Source: Arsenicibacter rosenii (GTDB lineage Bacteria > Bacteroidota > Bacteroidia > Cytophagales > Spirosomataceae). Taken from it: a stretch of DNA of 64,000 bases. The notes beneath the pieces are model-generated. The model was not told the origin of the DNA, searched no databases, and saw nothing but the letters and a program-made list of their open reading frames with translations. Shown one piece after another: positions 41,959 through 51,847 of the stretch; the first letter of the stretch is position 1; every line of letters starts with the position of its first letter. The stretch lies in NCBI RefSeq assembly GCF_001870735.1, contig NZ_MORL01000009.1:186001-250000 (forward strand), written 5' to 3'. The position numbers and the translations under genes are program-made.

Positions 41959-44331
41959 ATGACTACTTTATCCAACTCAGACCAAATTACCTGGAAAGCA
42001 CACCCGAAAAACATTGCGTTCATCGGTGACTACTTGCCACGCCAGTGCGGTATTGCTACGTTTACGGCTGACCTTTTTCAGTCGTATCAACAGTTTATTC
42101 CTGATGCAAAACCTATTGTTGTATCGGTCAATGATTCTCCCGAAGGCTATAACTACCCGACCGAGGTACGGTACGAATTTTACCAGCACGATCAGGAATC
42201 ATACCGGAAGGCGGCGGAATTTCTGAACTCAAAAAATACCGAAGTGGTCTGCCTGCAACACGAATACGGCATTTATGGCGGACCGGCCGGCAACTATATT
42301 CTTACACTGCTCCGGGCACTGACCATGCCTGTTGTCACGACATTTCATACGATCCTGAAAAACCCCGACGAAGATCAGTTGCTCGTTCTGAAAAGCATTG
42401 CCGACATCTCGGCGCGGGTGATCTGTATGTCAGAAAAGGGACGGGATTTCCTGATCCACATCTACGACATACCAGCAGAGAAAATCGACGTCATTCCGCA
42501 CGGTATTCCGGATATGCCTTTTGTTGACCCGAATTTTTATAAGGATCATTTCGGGCTCGAAGGTCGTCAGACCATTCTGACATTCGGGCTGTTATCACCT
42601 AATAAAGGCATCGAAAATGTTATTAATGCCTTGCCAAAGATTGTAGAACGCTATCCGAATGTGGTCTACATGGTGCTTGGGGCGACCCATCCCCACCTGA
42701 TCCGGCACGAAGGCGAAGCCTACCGCGACAAACTGATTGCACTCGCCGAATCACTCGGCGTCAGCCAGAACGTCCAGTTTTATAACCGGTTTGTCGAACT
42801 GGATGACCTCCTTGAGTATCTGGGGGCTGCTGATATTTACATTACGCCTTACCTTAATCCGGCTCAGATTACGTCGGGGACCTTATCGTACGCATTTGGT
42901 TGCGGCAAGGCCGTTATTTCGACGCCTTACTGGCATGCCGAAGAACTGCTCGATAATGAGCGGGGTATGCTGGTGCCGTTCGGCGACGCCGACGCGATTG
43001 CCGAAAAAATACTGACCCTGCTTACAGATGAGCCGTTACGGCATGCCATGCGTAAGCGCGGCTACATGATGGGGCGTGAAATGATCTGGGCTAAAGCGAT
43101 TGAGATGTATGCTGATTCGTTTGCTCACGCCCGCGTTGGCCGCATGGACAGCGAGCAGCCTTATGCCCTGCGTGGCGACGGCCATTATCAGCTGCCGAAG
43201 CTGCGGCTTGATCACCTGTATCGCCTCACCGATTCGACGGGTATTGTACAGCACGCACGCTATCATTTGCCGTTCTACGAAGAAGGCTACTGCACCGACG
43301 ACAACGCACGGGCGTTTATCCTGACGCTGATGCTGACGGAAAACGGCATTACTGACCGCAAGCTGCTCAGCCTGATGGACACCTATGCCTCTTTCCTCAA
43401 CCATGCCCACTCGCCCAGCCACCGGCAGTTCCGGAACTTTATGAGTTATGACCGGCGCTGGCTGGAAGATGTCGGCTCGGACGACAGCACCGGCCGGACC
43501 ATCTGGGCGCTCGGTACCTGTCTCGGCTGCGTCACCAATAAAAACCTGACGATATGGGCCATGAGCCTGCTCGAAAATGTGCTGCCGAGTATTCCCGAGA
43601 TGACTTCGCCGAGAGCATGGGCCTTTGCCTTACTCGGTATCCACGAATACCAGAAGCGATTCAGCAACGACCGGCTGGCCAAAACCTTTCAGCAGCAGTT
43701 GCAGGATAAACTAATGGCGCTCTTCAGCAATGCTGCAACCGAAGACTGGCCTTGGTTTGAGCATGTGTTATCGTACGATAACGCCAAGCTGGCCCATGCC
43801 CTGATTTTGTCTGATCATCCGGAGCAGGTAGAGACAGGCCTGAAAGCCCTCCGCTGGCTGACCGATCTGCAAATGGCCGAGCGTGGTCACTTCCAGCCTA
43901 TTGGCTCCAATGGTTTTTATATCAAAGGCCAGCCACGTGCTTATTTTGATCAGCAGCCGCTGGAAGCCCAGAGCATGGTTTCGGCCTGTCTGGCTGCTTT
44001 CCGTGCCACTCATGATACATTCTGGTACAAAAAAGCGATCCGTATTTTCAAATGGTTTACCGGCCTGAACGATCTTGGGCTTCCGTTATATGATGCCCAG
44101 ACAGGGGGCTGTTTCGATGGCCTGCATACCGACCGCGTTAACCAGAACCAGGGAGCCGAATCGACCTTATCCTACCTGCTGGCGCTGGCTGAACTCCAGG
44201 GCGTACAAGGGCATCTGCCTGCTGCCCCGGATGTGGCCCGGAACCGGCCGGGGACAGAGCACAGCGGTCTGGCGAAACTGTTACAGGTGGCCAGTCAAGC
44301 CTCCCCAACGATCAGGATTCCGGAGATATAG
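41959..44331 (+). CDS. GT4 glycosyltransferase with long C-terminal domain
   Basis: 790 residues from ATG 41959 (a TTG at 41884 would add 25). Residues about 15-400 form a GT-B retaining glycosyltransferase of family GT4: IAFIGDYLPRQCGIATFTADLF, EYGIYGGPAGNYILTLLRAL, VIPHGIPDMPF, LLSPNKGIENVINALPKI and the donor-binding CGKAVISTPYWHAEELL...MLVPFGDADAI. Residues about 430-770 are a separate all-helical domain (FYEEGYCTDDNARAFILTLML, GSDDSTGRTIWALGTCLG, GCFDGL) resembling alpha/alpha-barrel glycoside-active domains. The GH130 gene follows 153 bases on. Together they suggest synthesis and phosphorolysis of a mannose-containing oligosaccharide; this is inference. Confidence 0.87.
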   Translation: MTTLSNSDQITWKAHPKNIAFIGDYLPRQCGIATFTADLFQSYQQFIPDAKPIVVSVNDSPEGYNYPTEVRYEFYQHDQESYRKAAEFLNSKNTEVVCLQHEYGIYGGPAGNYILTLLRALTMPVVTTFHTILKNPDEDQLLVLKSIADISARVICMSEKGRDFLIHIYDIPAEKIDVIPHGIPDMPFVDPNFYKDHFGLEGRQTILTFGLLSPNKGIENVINALPKIVERYPNVVYMVLGATHPHLIRHEGEAYRDKLIALAESLGVSQNVQFYNRFVELDDLLEYLGAADIYITPYLNPAQITSGTLSYAFGCGKAVISTPYWHAEELLDNERGMLVPFGDADAIAEKILTLLTDEPLRHAMRKRGYMMGREMIWAKAIEMYADSFAHARVGRMDSEQPYALRGDGHYQLPKLRLDHLYRLTDSTGIVQHARYHLPFYEEGYCTDDNARAFILTLMLTENGITDRKLLSLMDTYASFLNHAHSPSHRQFRNFMSYDRRWLEDVGSDDSTGRTIWALGTCLGCVTNKNLTIWAMSLLENVLPSIPEMTSPRAWAFALLGIHEYQKRFSNDRLAKTFQQQLQDKLMALFSNAATEDWPWFEHVLSYDNAKLAHALILSDHPEQVETGLKALRWLTDLQMAERGHFQPIGSNGFYIKGQPRAYFDQQPLEAQSMVSACLAAFRATHDTFWYKKAIRIFKWFTGLNDLGLPLYDAQTGGCFDGLHTDRVNQNQGAESTLSYLLALAELQGVQGHLPAAPDVARNRPGTEHSGLAKLLQVASQASPTIRIPEI

Positions 44332-44437
44332 TCAGGAACCTTACGTTATATTTTCAATAATTTTGTTTAGTTAAACAGGCATCACGCTAATTTTAACAAC
44401 AATCCGGTTACACAACCGTTTGAAACAAAACCAGTCA

Positions 44438-44471
44438 GCGGGCAGGTACGATCCATCGTTTACCTGCCCGC
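44438..44471 (+). promoter_or_regulatory. Strong leader hairpin just before the GH130 start
   Basis: GCGGGCAGGTA (44438-44448) pairs with TACCTGCCCGC (44461-44471), extended inward by ACGAT/ATCGT with one bulge. It ends 13 bases before the GH130 ATG and has no T-run, so it may affect translation, mRNA processing or stability between the GT4 and GH130 genes. Confidence 0.6.
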
Positions 44472-44484
44472 CCGTTTAAGAAAT

Positions 44485-45948
44485 ATGAGCGTAAAAGCCA
44501 CCCGAACGGGCATCGTCTTACGGCCCGACCCTACCCGCGTACTGTTTCGCCCTTTCGAGTTAGGCAGCAATACACGAACGCTGAAAATCATTGCCCGGGT
44601 CAGCTCGCTGACCGACGAAGAAGTTGCGGTTAAGCTTCAGGAAGTAATCAATGAATTCGGCAGCCGGCACTATAAGCTGGAACGCTTTTTTCAGAAGCGG
44701 TTTGAACACCTCAAACCCCATTTACTGACCGATGAGCCGCTGAGTATGGAACGACAGCTCTTGCTGGGTGCGTACTTTACCATGGAGTATTCGCTTGAGT
44801 CGGCCGCACTCTTTAACCCGTCGATGATCTGGCACCCCGACCAGACCAATGTACCACCGGGTTTTAAGCGGTTTATCCTCAGTCTCCGTGCGACCGGTGA
44901 AGGCCATATTTCCTCCATTTCGTTCCGGATGGGTTATATCGACGAAGAAAGCAAGATTGTTTTGCGGAAGCCTTCGCGCTACGTTACGTCGCCCGAAATT
45001 GTGCCGAATCATATTTTCAGTAAACCGCAGTTTGAGCGGAAATTATACGAACTCCGGCTGATCAATGCCATTTCGGAGCGTATGCTGGCTGGTCTGGGCG
45101 ACGAGTTTAGTCTGGCAGAACTGGAGACCGTCATTAAGCGGATTACGACCCAGTTCCGGTATAATGCAGAATATGAAACCATTGCCAACGGTATTCTGGC
45201 ACTGGCCCGGTCAAACTATGAGCTGCACTTTGATGACGATCAGCAAATGGACGAACGGTGCATTTTTCCGAGCTCACCGAACGAAACGAACGGCATTGAA
45301 GATGCCCGTTTTGTACAGTTTACAGATGATAACGGCGATGTAACCTACTATGCCACCTACACGGCATATAACGGACAGGTGACCTTCCCGCAACTGCTGG
45401 AGACCAGGGATTTTACCCATTTTAAGGTCAGCACGCTCAACGGTGCCGAGGTGCAGAACAAGGGGATGGCCTTGTTCCCACGCAAAATCAACGGGCGTTA
45501 TGCGACCCTGTCGAGGCAGGACGGCGAGAATATCTACCTGATGTATTCCGACGATCTGTATTTCTGGCAGACCAAAGAGCTGATTCTGAAACCGACTTAT
45601 CCGTGGGAATACGTACAGTTGGGCAACTGCGGCTCCCCGCTCGAAACCAAAGCCGGCTGGCTGGTGCTGAGTCACGGGGTTGGTCCGATGCGGAAGTACG
45701 CCATCGGCGCGTTTCTGCTCGATCTCAACGACCCGTCGAAAGTCATTGGCCGGACCAAAGAACCAATCCTCAGTCCCGACGAAAACGAACGGGAAGGCTA
45801 CGTGCCAAACGTTGTTTACAGCTGCGGGGGCATCCTCAACGGCGATGACCTGATCATCCCCTACGCCATGGCCGATTATGCCAGTAGCTTTGCCATTGTG
45901 AATGTAAACGATCTCTTAGCCGAACTGACCAGCGACAGCGGCCAATAG
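44485..45948 (+). CDS. GH130-family glycoside phosphorylase/hydrolase
   Basis: 487 residues; longer than the ~330-residue core because of a helical N-terminal extension (about 1-180). The five-bladed propeller domain shows the GH130 signature: IEDARFVQFTDDNGDVTYYATYTAYNG with the catalytic Asp region, KGMALFPRKINGRYATLSRQDGENIYLMYSDDLYFW, GNCGSPLETKAGWLVLSHGVGPMRKYAIGAFLLDL and VPNVVYSCGGILNGDDLIIPYAMAD. GH130 enzymes phosphorolyse or hydrolyse beta-mannosides (for example Man-beta-1,4-Glc or beta-1,2-mannobiose). It lacks a signal peptide, so acts inside the cell. Cotranscription with the GT4 gene is likely. Confidence 0.9.
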   Translation: MSVKATRTGIVLRPDPTRVLFRPFELGSNTRTLKIIARVSSLTDEEVAVKLQEVINEFGSRHYKLERFFQKRFEHLKPHLLTDEPLSMERQLLLGAYFTMEYSLESAALFNPSMIWHPDQTNVPPGFKRFILSLRATGEGHISSISFRMGYIDEESKIVLRKPSRYVTSPEIVPNHIFSKPQFERKLYELRLINAISERMLAGLGDEFSLAELETVIKRITTQFRYNAEYETIANGILALARSNYELHFDDDQQMDERCIFPSSPNETNGIEDARFVQFTDDNGDVTYYATYTAYNGQVTFPQLLETRDFTHFKVSTLNGAEVQNKGMALFPRKINGRYATLSRQDGENIYLMYSDDLYFWQTKELILKPTYPWEYVQLGNCGSPLETKAGWLVLSHGVGPMRKYAIGAFLLDLNDPSKVIGRTKEPILSPDENEREGYVPNVVYSCGGILNGDDLIIPYAMADYASSFAIVNVNDLLAELTSDSGQ

Positions 45949-45960
45949 GCAGAATATATA

Positions 45961-46003
45961 CAAAAGCGCGAAGGCCGTCAGATTGACGGCCTTCGCGCTT
46001 TTG
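45961..46003. terminator. Strong bidirectional terminator
   Basis: A perfect 20-base stem (45961-45980 with 45984-46003) around a 3-base loop, starting CAAAAGCGCGAAGG and ending CGCGCTTTTG. It lies between the GH130 gene and the convergent SusC/SusD cassette 1. Confidence 0.9.
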
Positions 46004-46023
46004 TAACAGCAACAAACTTTGCT

Positions 46024-46848
46024 TTATTTTTTCTTGATGGTCTCCGTAATCACACGGTCACCACCAGCTCCGGCATATTTGTAGCTTAAAGTAAACGTTT
46101 TAGTAGCCGGATCATACGTATTAACGCCGAACTGTACTGTTGCTGCGCTGGCGGTTCCTCCCGGAACAAGCTTAACAGTATTATCGGCATTAACCGTTAA
46201 CTGCATTGTTGCTGCAGAGCCAAGATCAGCAAACTCTGTTTCAGACGTTGTTGCATCAATCGTTGTCAGTGTTTTTTCACGATTGATATCACGAGGTCCG
46301 GCAGTCGGGTGGTCAAACTTACCTGTCGATTGATATTTCCCGGCATAGATATTATTTACTTTTATTGCAAAAACGGCATCTTTTAAGTTTGATGCGATAA
46401 TAGCTCCATTTGCCCCGGTAATAGTCAGTGGCAATGCATAGCTTTTCTTCAAATCAATTTTAGACGTGGTCAGATTTACGACAAACGGAACGTCCCGTGT
46501 ACCGGCTTTGATGGTCAGTTGCGTTGCCGGAATAGTATAGGTCGACGTCGGGAGTAATTCATAGGAAGTCCCTTTCAAGAGGTCCGGGTTTACGCCAATC
46601 GTCACCGTAATGTCCTGAGTCAACTTTTGAGGAGAACCCAGGTTTACATTGAACAATGTTGTGGCGATAGCCTTATCGCTAAAATCAACGCCTAATACCT
46701 TGTTGCCGCCATCCCCGCCAAAAATACTGACAATTGGCTGAGCGCCTTCGGCATTGATCAAGTCTGTATAGCCTTTGTCTTGCAAGCAACCGCTCAAACT
46801 GCCTGCCAGCAGGCCAATGCAGATACTTGTTAAAATATTTTTTCTCAT
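46024..46848 (-). CDS. DUF1735-type surface lipoprotein of cassette 1
   Basis: 274 residues. Lipobox LSGC (Cys21). N-terminal DUF1735/BT_3987-like beta domain (about 40-155, ITVTIGVNPDLLKG, LTIKAGTRDVPFVVNLTTSK), then a C-terminal beta domain (HPTAGPRDINREKTL, TTSETEFADLG, FTLSYKYAGAGGDRVITETI). The C-terminal half is clearly paralogous to the protein at 51848. Such proteins accompany SusD in glycan-uptake systems and probably bind carbohydrate at the surface; the ligand is not known. Last gene of the susC-susD-DUF1735 operon. Confidence 0.85.
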   Translation of the reverse strand: MRKNILTSICIGLLAGSLSGCLQDKGYTDLINAEGAQPIVSIFGGDGGNKVLGVDFSDKAIATTLFNVNLGSPQKLTQDITVTIGVNPDLLKGTSYELLPTSTYTIPATQLTIKAGTRDVPFVVNLTTSKIDLKKSYALPLTITGANGAIIASNLKDAVFAIKVNNIYAGKYQSTGKFDHPTAGPRDINREKTLTTIDATTSETEFADLGSAATMQLTVNADNTVKLVPGGTASAATVQFGVNTYDPATKTFTLSYKYAGAGGDRVITETIKKK

Positions 46849-46902
46849 TGTCGATTACATTTTAGGTTTGTCTGATTCCCTGACGGAAACCAGACAAACA
46901 AA

Positions 46903-48375
46903 TTACTTCATCCAGAAAATCTTAGTATCAAACTGATTAATTGTACCCTGCGCTTTCACATTGTCAGAGTTAGTACCCAGCTCCTGGTTCGGATACAGTA
47001 ACCGTGCAGGTTGCTTTGTTCCAACAGCACGAGTCGAAAGCGGCACTTTAGGGAAACCCGTCCGACGGAACTCGGCCCAGGCCTCAAATCCGCCAAACGC
47101 ACCCAAGGCAATCCATTTCTGGGTAATAATTGCTTCCAGTTTATTAGAAGCTACTGTATATGAACCAGCTGCCTGATCTGAGTAATAGGTTGTGGCTGCT
47201 GTAGCGGCATTGGTCACTCCTAAAAATTTGAATGATTCTTTAATACCGGACTCATACAGTGACTGAGCTGTTGCGCCTGTCAGGTAACCTCTGAATGCAG
47301 CTTCAGCCTGTAAGAAGAAGCTTTCGGCTGACTGCATCAACACCTGTGACTGATCATATCCTTTCAGAATAGCCGGGCCAAACCCTGATGTTTTTGCATA
47401 CAAATAGGGGTCGCTACCTTCGCCAAACGGAACGCCTCTCCATGCACCGTCATTTGCTTTTACGGCAAACCGGTCTAAACGCGGGTCATTGGCGTTAACC
47501 AGTGTTTTAATAAAGAAGTCAGCATTCGTGTAGAAATCATGGTTACCAGACAGTGTACCGGCAGCTGTAAAACCATAGTTCTCATAGAACGGGTTCTGCT
47601 TACCAGCCGTTTTAAGATAGCCTGGCGTTGATAATACATTTTCGTCAACCCCCAGGAAACCACCATCGGTAACTGCTTTTGCAATACCCGCCTGAATCGC
47701 GCTTGCTTTCGATGCAACGTTAGTCTGCCGCAGTAAAATGCGCAATTTCAGCGTATTAGCAAATTTCACCCATTTTGTCAGGTTACCCTGAAAGACGATA
47801 TCAGCCGCTCCCGGACTAGGGTTCTCAGCCGTAATCGGCGATTTTAAGGCGACAACAGCGGCTTCCAGCTGCTTTACCAGATCGTCGTAAATGGTTTGCG
47901 CATCGTCATACTTAGGACGCAGAATCGCCGGACCTTTTAAGGCTTCAGAATAAGGCACATTACCATATGTGTCTACGAGACGTTGGTATACCAATACCTT
48001 CATTACTTTCGTAATACCCACAAAAGCCAGCTGCTTGTTGGTTGTTGCTGTTTTTTCTACATAGTCGTAGTCAGCCAGGTTATCATACGAACTGGTCCAG
48101 ATTGCAGAGTAGAACGTACCGGGAATATCATACGTTTTTTCGCCGTTGAACCCAGACACTGATCCGGAAGGAGACCAATGGCCTGCCCAGAAATGGCCTA
48201 ACTGGTTTGGGTTAAGCTGACCGGCGGTGGCATTCAATGCTGCTGATAAAACGAGTTCCGGAGTTGAGCTTACCGCATCGTTCGGGTTCTTGTTAATGTC
48301 CAGATACCCTTCTTTACAACTGCTGGCTAAGAATGTAGCTGCAATTACGAATATATATTTAATGCTACGAATCAT
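46903..48375 (-). CDS. SusD/RagB-like nutrient-binding lipoprotein of cassette 1
   Basis: 490 residues. Lipobox ASSC (Cys20) followed by the SusD-like_2 opening KEGYLDINKNPNDAVSSTPELVLSAALNATAG. Helical TPR-containing SusD fold with KVMKVLVYQRLVDTYGNVPYSEALKG, WVKFANTLKLRILLRQ, QSAESFFLQAEAAFRGYLTG and ITQKWIALGAFGGFEAWAEFRRTGFP. It caps the SusC barrel and captures the substrate. Starts 19 bases after the SusC stop, same operon. Substrate not deducible. Confidence 0.93.
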   Translation of the reverse strand: MIRSIKYIFVIAATFLASSCKEGYLDINKNPNDAVSSTPELVLSAALNATAGQLNPNQLGHFWAGHWSPSGSVSGFNGEKTYDIPGTFYSAIWTSSYDNLADYDYVEKTATTNKQLAFVGITKVMKVLVYQRLVDTYGNVPYSEALKGPAILRPKYDDAQTIYDDLVKQLEAAVVALKSPITAENPSPGAADIVFQGNLTKWVKFANTLKLRILLRQTNVASKASAIQAGIAKAVTDGGFLGVDENVLSTPGYLKTAGKQNPFYENYGFTAAGTLSGNHDFYTNADFFIKTLVNANDPRLDRFAVKANDGAWRGVPFGEGSDPYLYAKTSGFGPAILKGYDQSQVLMQSAESFFLQAEAAFRGYLTGATAQSLYESGIKESFKFLGVTNAATAATTYYSDQAAGSYTVASNKLEAIITQKWIALGAFGGFEAWAEFRRTGFPKVPLSTRAVGTKQPARLLYPNQELGTNSDNVKAQGTINQFDTKIFWMK

Positions 48376-48394
48376 GATGGTTGTTTATAATCAA

Positions 48395-51300
48395 TTAAAA
48401 CACAGCCCGTACAGTGAATCCATATGTACGCGTTGGCGGGGTAATATAAGTGGCGTTAACCCCAACAGCGTTTGAGGTAGTATTATTGAACTCAGGGTCA
48501 GTGTAAATGTTCTCTTTTGGCAGGAACATAAACAGGTTACGGCCAACTAAAGCAACGTTCACTTCTTTCAGGAAGCGTGATTTTGCCAACAATGTTTTCG
48601 GGAAATCATAGCCAAGCGTTAACTCACGGATTTTCCAGAATGAGCCACTTGTCACAAAGTTCTCACCGATGTTACGCAGGTTGCTGTCATAAGTACCTAA
48701 ACCACCATCGCGCACCACAATATTGGTATTCGGTGTGTAGCTACCATCAGTATTCTTAGTTACTGAGTTCGGGAACACAAAACGCTCACGGCCATATGTT
48801 GTAGTTGCCCACGAAGAACCGGTAAACCACATTGTTTCGGCCAGACCATGCGCTACCAGGTTACCACCGCGGTATTCGGCTGTTCCTGCCAGTGTGAATC
48901 CTTTGAAACGCACCGAGGTATTGATACCAAGACGATCAGGTGGGTTTGTTTGCCCTAATGAAATCAGTTCAGGCGCCTTCAGGGGATATCCCGTTGCCGG
49001 ATCAACGACAATCCGGCCGTCTTTGATCAGGTTGCCCTGCGCATCACGCTCACGCTCATAACCAATTACCTTAACAACCGGGAATTGCTGTCCCTTAACG
49101 GCAAAGATCTGATACAACGATGAGTTTACGGCACCGTAATATGAGCTCAGGTTAATTTCATTAAGCCCTTCAGCAATATCAACCACTTTTGTGCTTACCC
49201 GCGAGTAGTTGACGTTCAGGTCCCAGCGGAGACCGTTAGCCAGACGTAACGGAGTTGTTTTCAGGTCAATTTCAAAACCGTTGTTGTCTAATCGGCCGGT
49301 ATTGATAACGGCACCAGAGAAACCGGTTGCCGGCGATACGTCAATACGTACAGTCTGGTTAATGGTCTTTTGCGTGTAATACGACAAGTCGACATTGATA
49401 CGGTCGTTAAACAATGTAAACTCACCACCTACCTCGTAAGACGTTACAAACTCAGGCTGGATGTTCGGGTTGTTAGCCGTATTGCCCAGTGTATAACCAG
49501 CCAGGCTGCCATAAGGGAAACCACTACCCGGAGAAAATACGGTTTCTAACTGATAAGCACCAAAAGTACCCGGCAAGTTGATCTGGCCTACCTTTGTAGC
49601 GGCAACACGGAGTTTCGCTGCCGATAACACGTTATTTGCTTTCAGGGCCGGAACTGCATCCGTCAGCACAAATGACAGATCAGCACCAGGGTAGAAAAAT
49701 GACCGGTTTTCTTTTGCCAGCAACGAACTCCAGTCATTACGTCCCGAAACGTGCAGGAACAAATAATCCTTGTAGCCTAATGTTAAGTCACCATATACAC
49801 TTTGCTGACGGGCCATATAATCGCTTTCAGAGGCGCCAGGCTCTCCGACACGGTTGCTGACGTTGTACAGCCCCGGGATTACCAAGGCACTTGCTGATGT
49901 CTGAATCGATTTATTCTTGCGCTCCTGTACGTTTGTACCCAGGATTACAGTGCTCTTGATTGGCCCAAACGTTTTATTGGCCGTCAGGAAGAAGTCCTGG
50001 TTAATCCGCTGAGTATTACCTGAGTAATCTGTTACAGCCCCGGCAATATCCTTAGCACGGTACACATGCAGTTTAGCATAAGGTCCGAACGTATACTTTG
50101 ACGTATAGTACTTTGAGTCATAAGCCTGGTTCGTGATACCAAAACGGTATAAGAAGTTCAGCCATTTTGTTGCCTGGTACTGTAGTTCTACGTTACCGGT
50201 CAAGTAACGGTCAATCCGGTTTTGCCGGTTGATGTCCTTGTCAAAATACGGATTCTGGAAGTAATCGTTGAAGTAATGATTAGGGTTAGCTGGGTTTAAC
50301 TGACCGTTTTCCAGCCGGAAAGGCTCCCAGTTCCGGTAGTCAGTCATGTTGATGTTGGCCGCCTGATTCAATACGTTGTTGTAAAAACCACCGGTTGTCC
50401 CGTTGAAATTACCTACCCGATAATCAATATTAAACCCACCTTTGAACTTGCCATATTGCCGTGTTGCGTTGAAACGGCCACCTGTCCGGCGGTATGAATC
50501 ACCCGGCAGGATACCTTTTGTCATGACATCCTGCAGTGAAATAAAGAATGAACCGCGGTCATCTCCTGATGAAAGAGAAAGGTCATTCTGAATAGTACTG
50601 CCAACGTCATAGGCATTACGCTTACCATTTTTAACCGGCGAGTAAATACCCTTAGCAATTGTTCCATCTTCCAGAGTCTGTCCCAGCACAACTTCTGAAC
50701 CGTCAAACTCAGGACCATAAGACTGATTCTCAAACGGTATATAGACGCGGCTGTAAGCCTCAGTACCGGCACCAAAACGATCATTCAGCTTGGGCATAAA
50801 GCTGATGCTTTCAGCATAAGATGTATTCTGGAACGTAACTTTAGGAACGCCGGAAGAACCCTTTTTAGTAGTAATAATCAAGGCTCCGTTTGATGCTTCT
50901 GAACCATAAAGTGCAGCAGCATTAGCACCCTTCAGCACAGATACATTATCAATGTCATTCGGGTTAAGGTAGTTAATTGCGTCTTGCGGCACCTGAGTAC
51001 CGTCAATCACAACCAATGCCTGATTGTTACCTAACAACGAACGGTTACCGCGCAAAACGATCCGTGTACCCGGGTTAACACCATTGTTAATTGTATTAAT
51101 CTGTAGACCGGCTACTTTACCTGACAGTGCCTGAGCAACGTTAACGGCTTTACCCTGTACCAGCTTGTCCCCCCGCACGATATCTGTTGCAGAGCCTATC
51201 TCTTTCTGCTGACGCACTACCCCTAACGCTGTCACAACAACTTCATTCAGGGTTGAGGCATCCTGTACCAGTTTCACATCAATAACTGTTTTCGTACCAA

Positions 51301-51553
51301 CAGAAATTGTTTGTGAAGCATGGCCTACAAAAGAGAACATCAAATTAGCATTTTGGGGTACCGTGATACGGTATTTCCCGTTTGCATCAGTGGTGGTACC
51401 GCGGGAAGTACCTTTCATTACAATACTTACACCGGGCAGTGGAGAATCATCATCGGCCGATGTCACTAAACCACTTACTGTAATATCCTGCGCCAATAAT
51501 GGCAAACAGAATAGTAACGTCAGTAGCCAGCTACCGAGTAGAACTTTTTTCAT
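48395..51553 (-). CDS. SusC/RagA-family TonB-linked outer-membrane receptor of cassette 1
   Basis: 1052 residues. Signal peptide (MKKVLLGSWLLTLLFCLPLLAQ), N-terminal carboxypeptidase-regulatory-like domain (about 25-110, ITVSGLVTSADDDSPLPGVSIVMKGT), TonB plug (about 120-230, LSGKVAGLQINTINNG and LKGANAAALYGSEASNGALIITTKKG) and a beta barrel ending in TYGFTVRAVF. The plug word SGKVAGLQIN and GSEASNGALIITTKKG are SusC signatures. It imports a nutrient, probably an oligosaccharide or peptide, with its SusD. A degenerate -7-like TATAATTTG lies about 42 bases upstream. No anti-sigma or enzyme gene is adjacent. Confidence 0.94.
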   Translation of the reverse strand: MKKVLLGSWLLTLLFCLPLLAQDITVSGLVTSADDDSPLPGVSIVMKGTSRGTTTDANGKYRITVPQNANLMFSFVGHASQTISVGTKTVIDVKLVQDASTLNEVVVTALGVVRQQKEIGSATDIVRGDKLVQGKAVNVAQALSGKVAGLQINTINNGVNPGTRIVLRGNRSLLGNNQALVVIDGTQVPQDAINYLNPNDIDNVSVLKGANAAALYGSEASNGALIITTKKGSSGVPKVTFQNTSYAESISFMPKLNDRFGAGTEAYSRVYIPFENQSYGPEFDGSEVVLGQTLEDGTIAKGIYSPVKNGKRNAYDVGSTIQNDLSLSSGDDRGSFFISLQDVMTKGILPGDSYRRTGGRFNATRQYGKFKGGFNIDYRVGNFNGTTGGFYNNVLNQAANINMTDYRNWEPFRLENGQLNPANPNHYFNDYFQNPYFDKDINRQNRIDRYLTGNVELQYQATKWLNFLYRFGITNQAYDSKYYTSKYTFGPYAKLHVYRAKDIAGAVTDYSGNTQRINQDFFLTANKTFGPIKSTVILGTNVQERKNKSIQTSASALVIPGLYNVSNRVGEPGASESDYMARQQSVYGDLTLGYKDYLFLHVSGRNDWSSLLAKENRSFFYPGADLSFVLTDAVPALKANNVLSAAKLRVAATKVGQINLPGTFGAYQLETVFSPGSGFPYGSLAGYTLGNTANNPNIQPEFVTSYEVGGEFTLFNDRINVDLSYYTQKTINQTVRIDVSPATGFSGAVINTGRLDNNGFEIDLKTTPLRLANGLRWDLNVNYSRVSTKVVDIAEGLNEINLSSYYGAVNSSLYQIFAVKGQQFPVVKVIGYERERDAQGNLIKDGRIVVDPATGYPLKAPELISLGQTNPPDRLGINTSVRFKGFTLAGTAEYRGGNLVAHGLAETMWFTGSSWATTTYGRERFVFPNSVTKNTDGSYTPNTNIVVRDGGLGTYDSNLRNIGENFVTSGSFWKIRELTLGYDFPKTLLAKSRFLKEVNVALVGRNLFMFLPKENIYTDPEFNNTTSNAVGVNATYITPPTRTYGFTVRAVF

Positions 51554-51790
51554 AGGGAACGATTATTAGTTTGGTTATTTTGGAAAACTGCCCGCAAATT
51601 ATAACTTTTTAATTAATCCAGTAAAATTTTAATAAAGTATACTAAACATTTTGCCGCATAATCGGTTGCAGTTTTCTCAATTCAATGTATCAATCAGGCC
51701 ACTTCATTTAACTATTTCTTAATATGCCCCCTGATAAATACGATTTTTGCAACATTTCGGGGCTCATGTTAAAAAAGTTTAAAATTGGAC

Positions 51791-51837
51791 TTTCAATAAA
51801 AAAGGCGGTCCGTACGGTCCCGCCTTTTTTATTGAAA
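51791..51837 (-). terminator. Terminator after cassette 2
   Basis: Arms 51791-51808 and 51820-51837 (TTTCAATAAAAAAGGCGG against its complement) with loop containing the palindrome CCGTACGG; T-run on the minus strand. It follows the DUF1735 gene of cassette 2. The rest of the gap 51554-51790 is AT-rich upstream sequence of cassette 1. Confidence 0.85.
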
Positions 51838-51847
51838 AAATGCCAGA

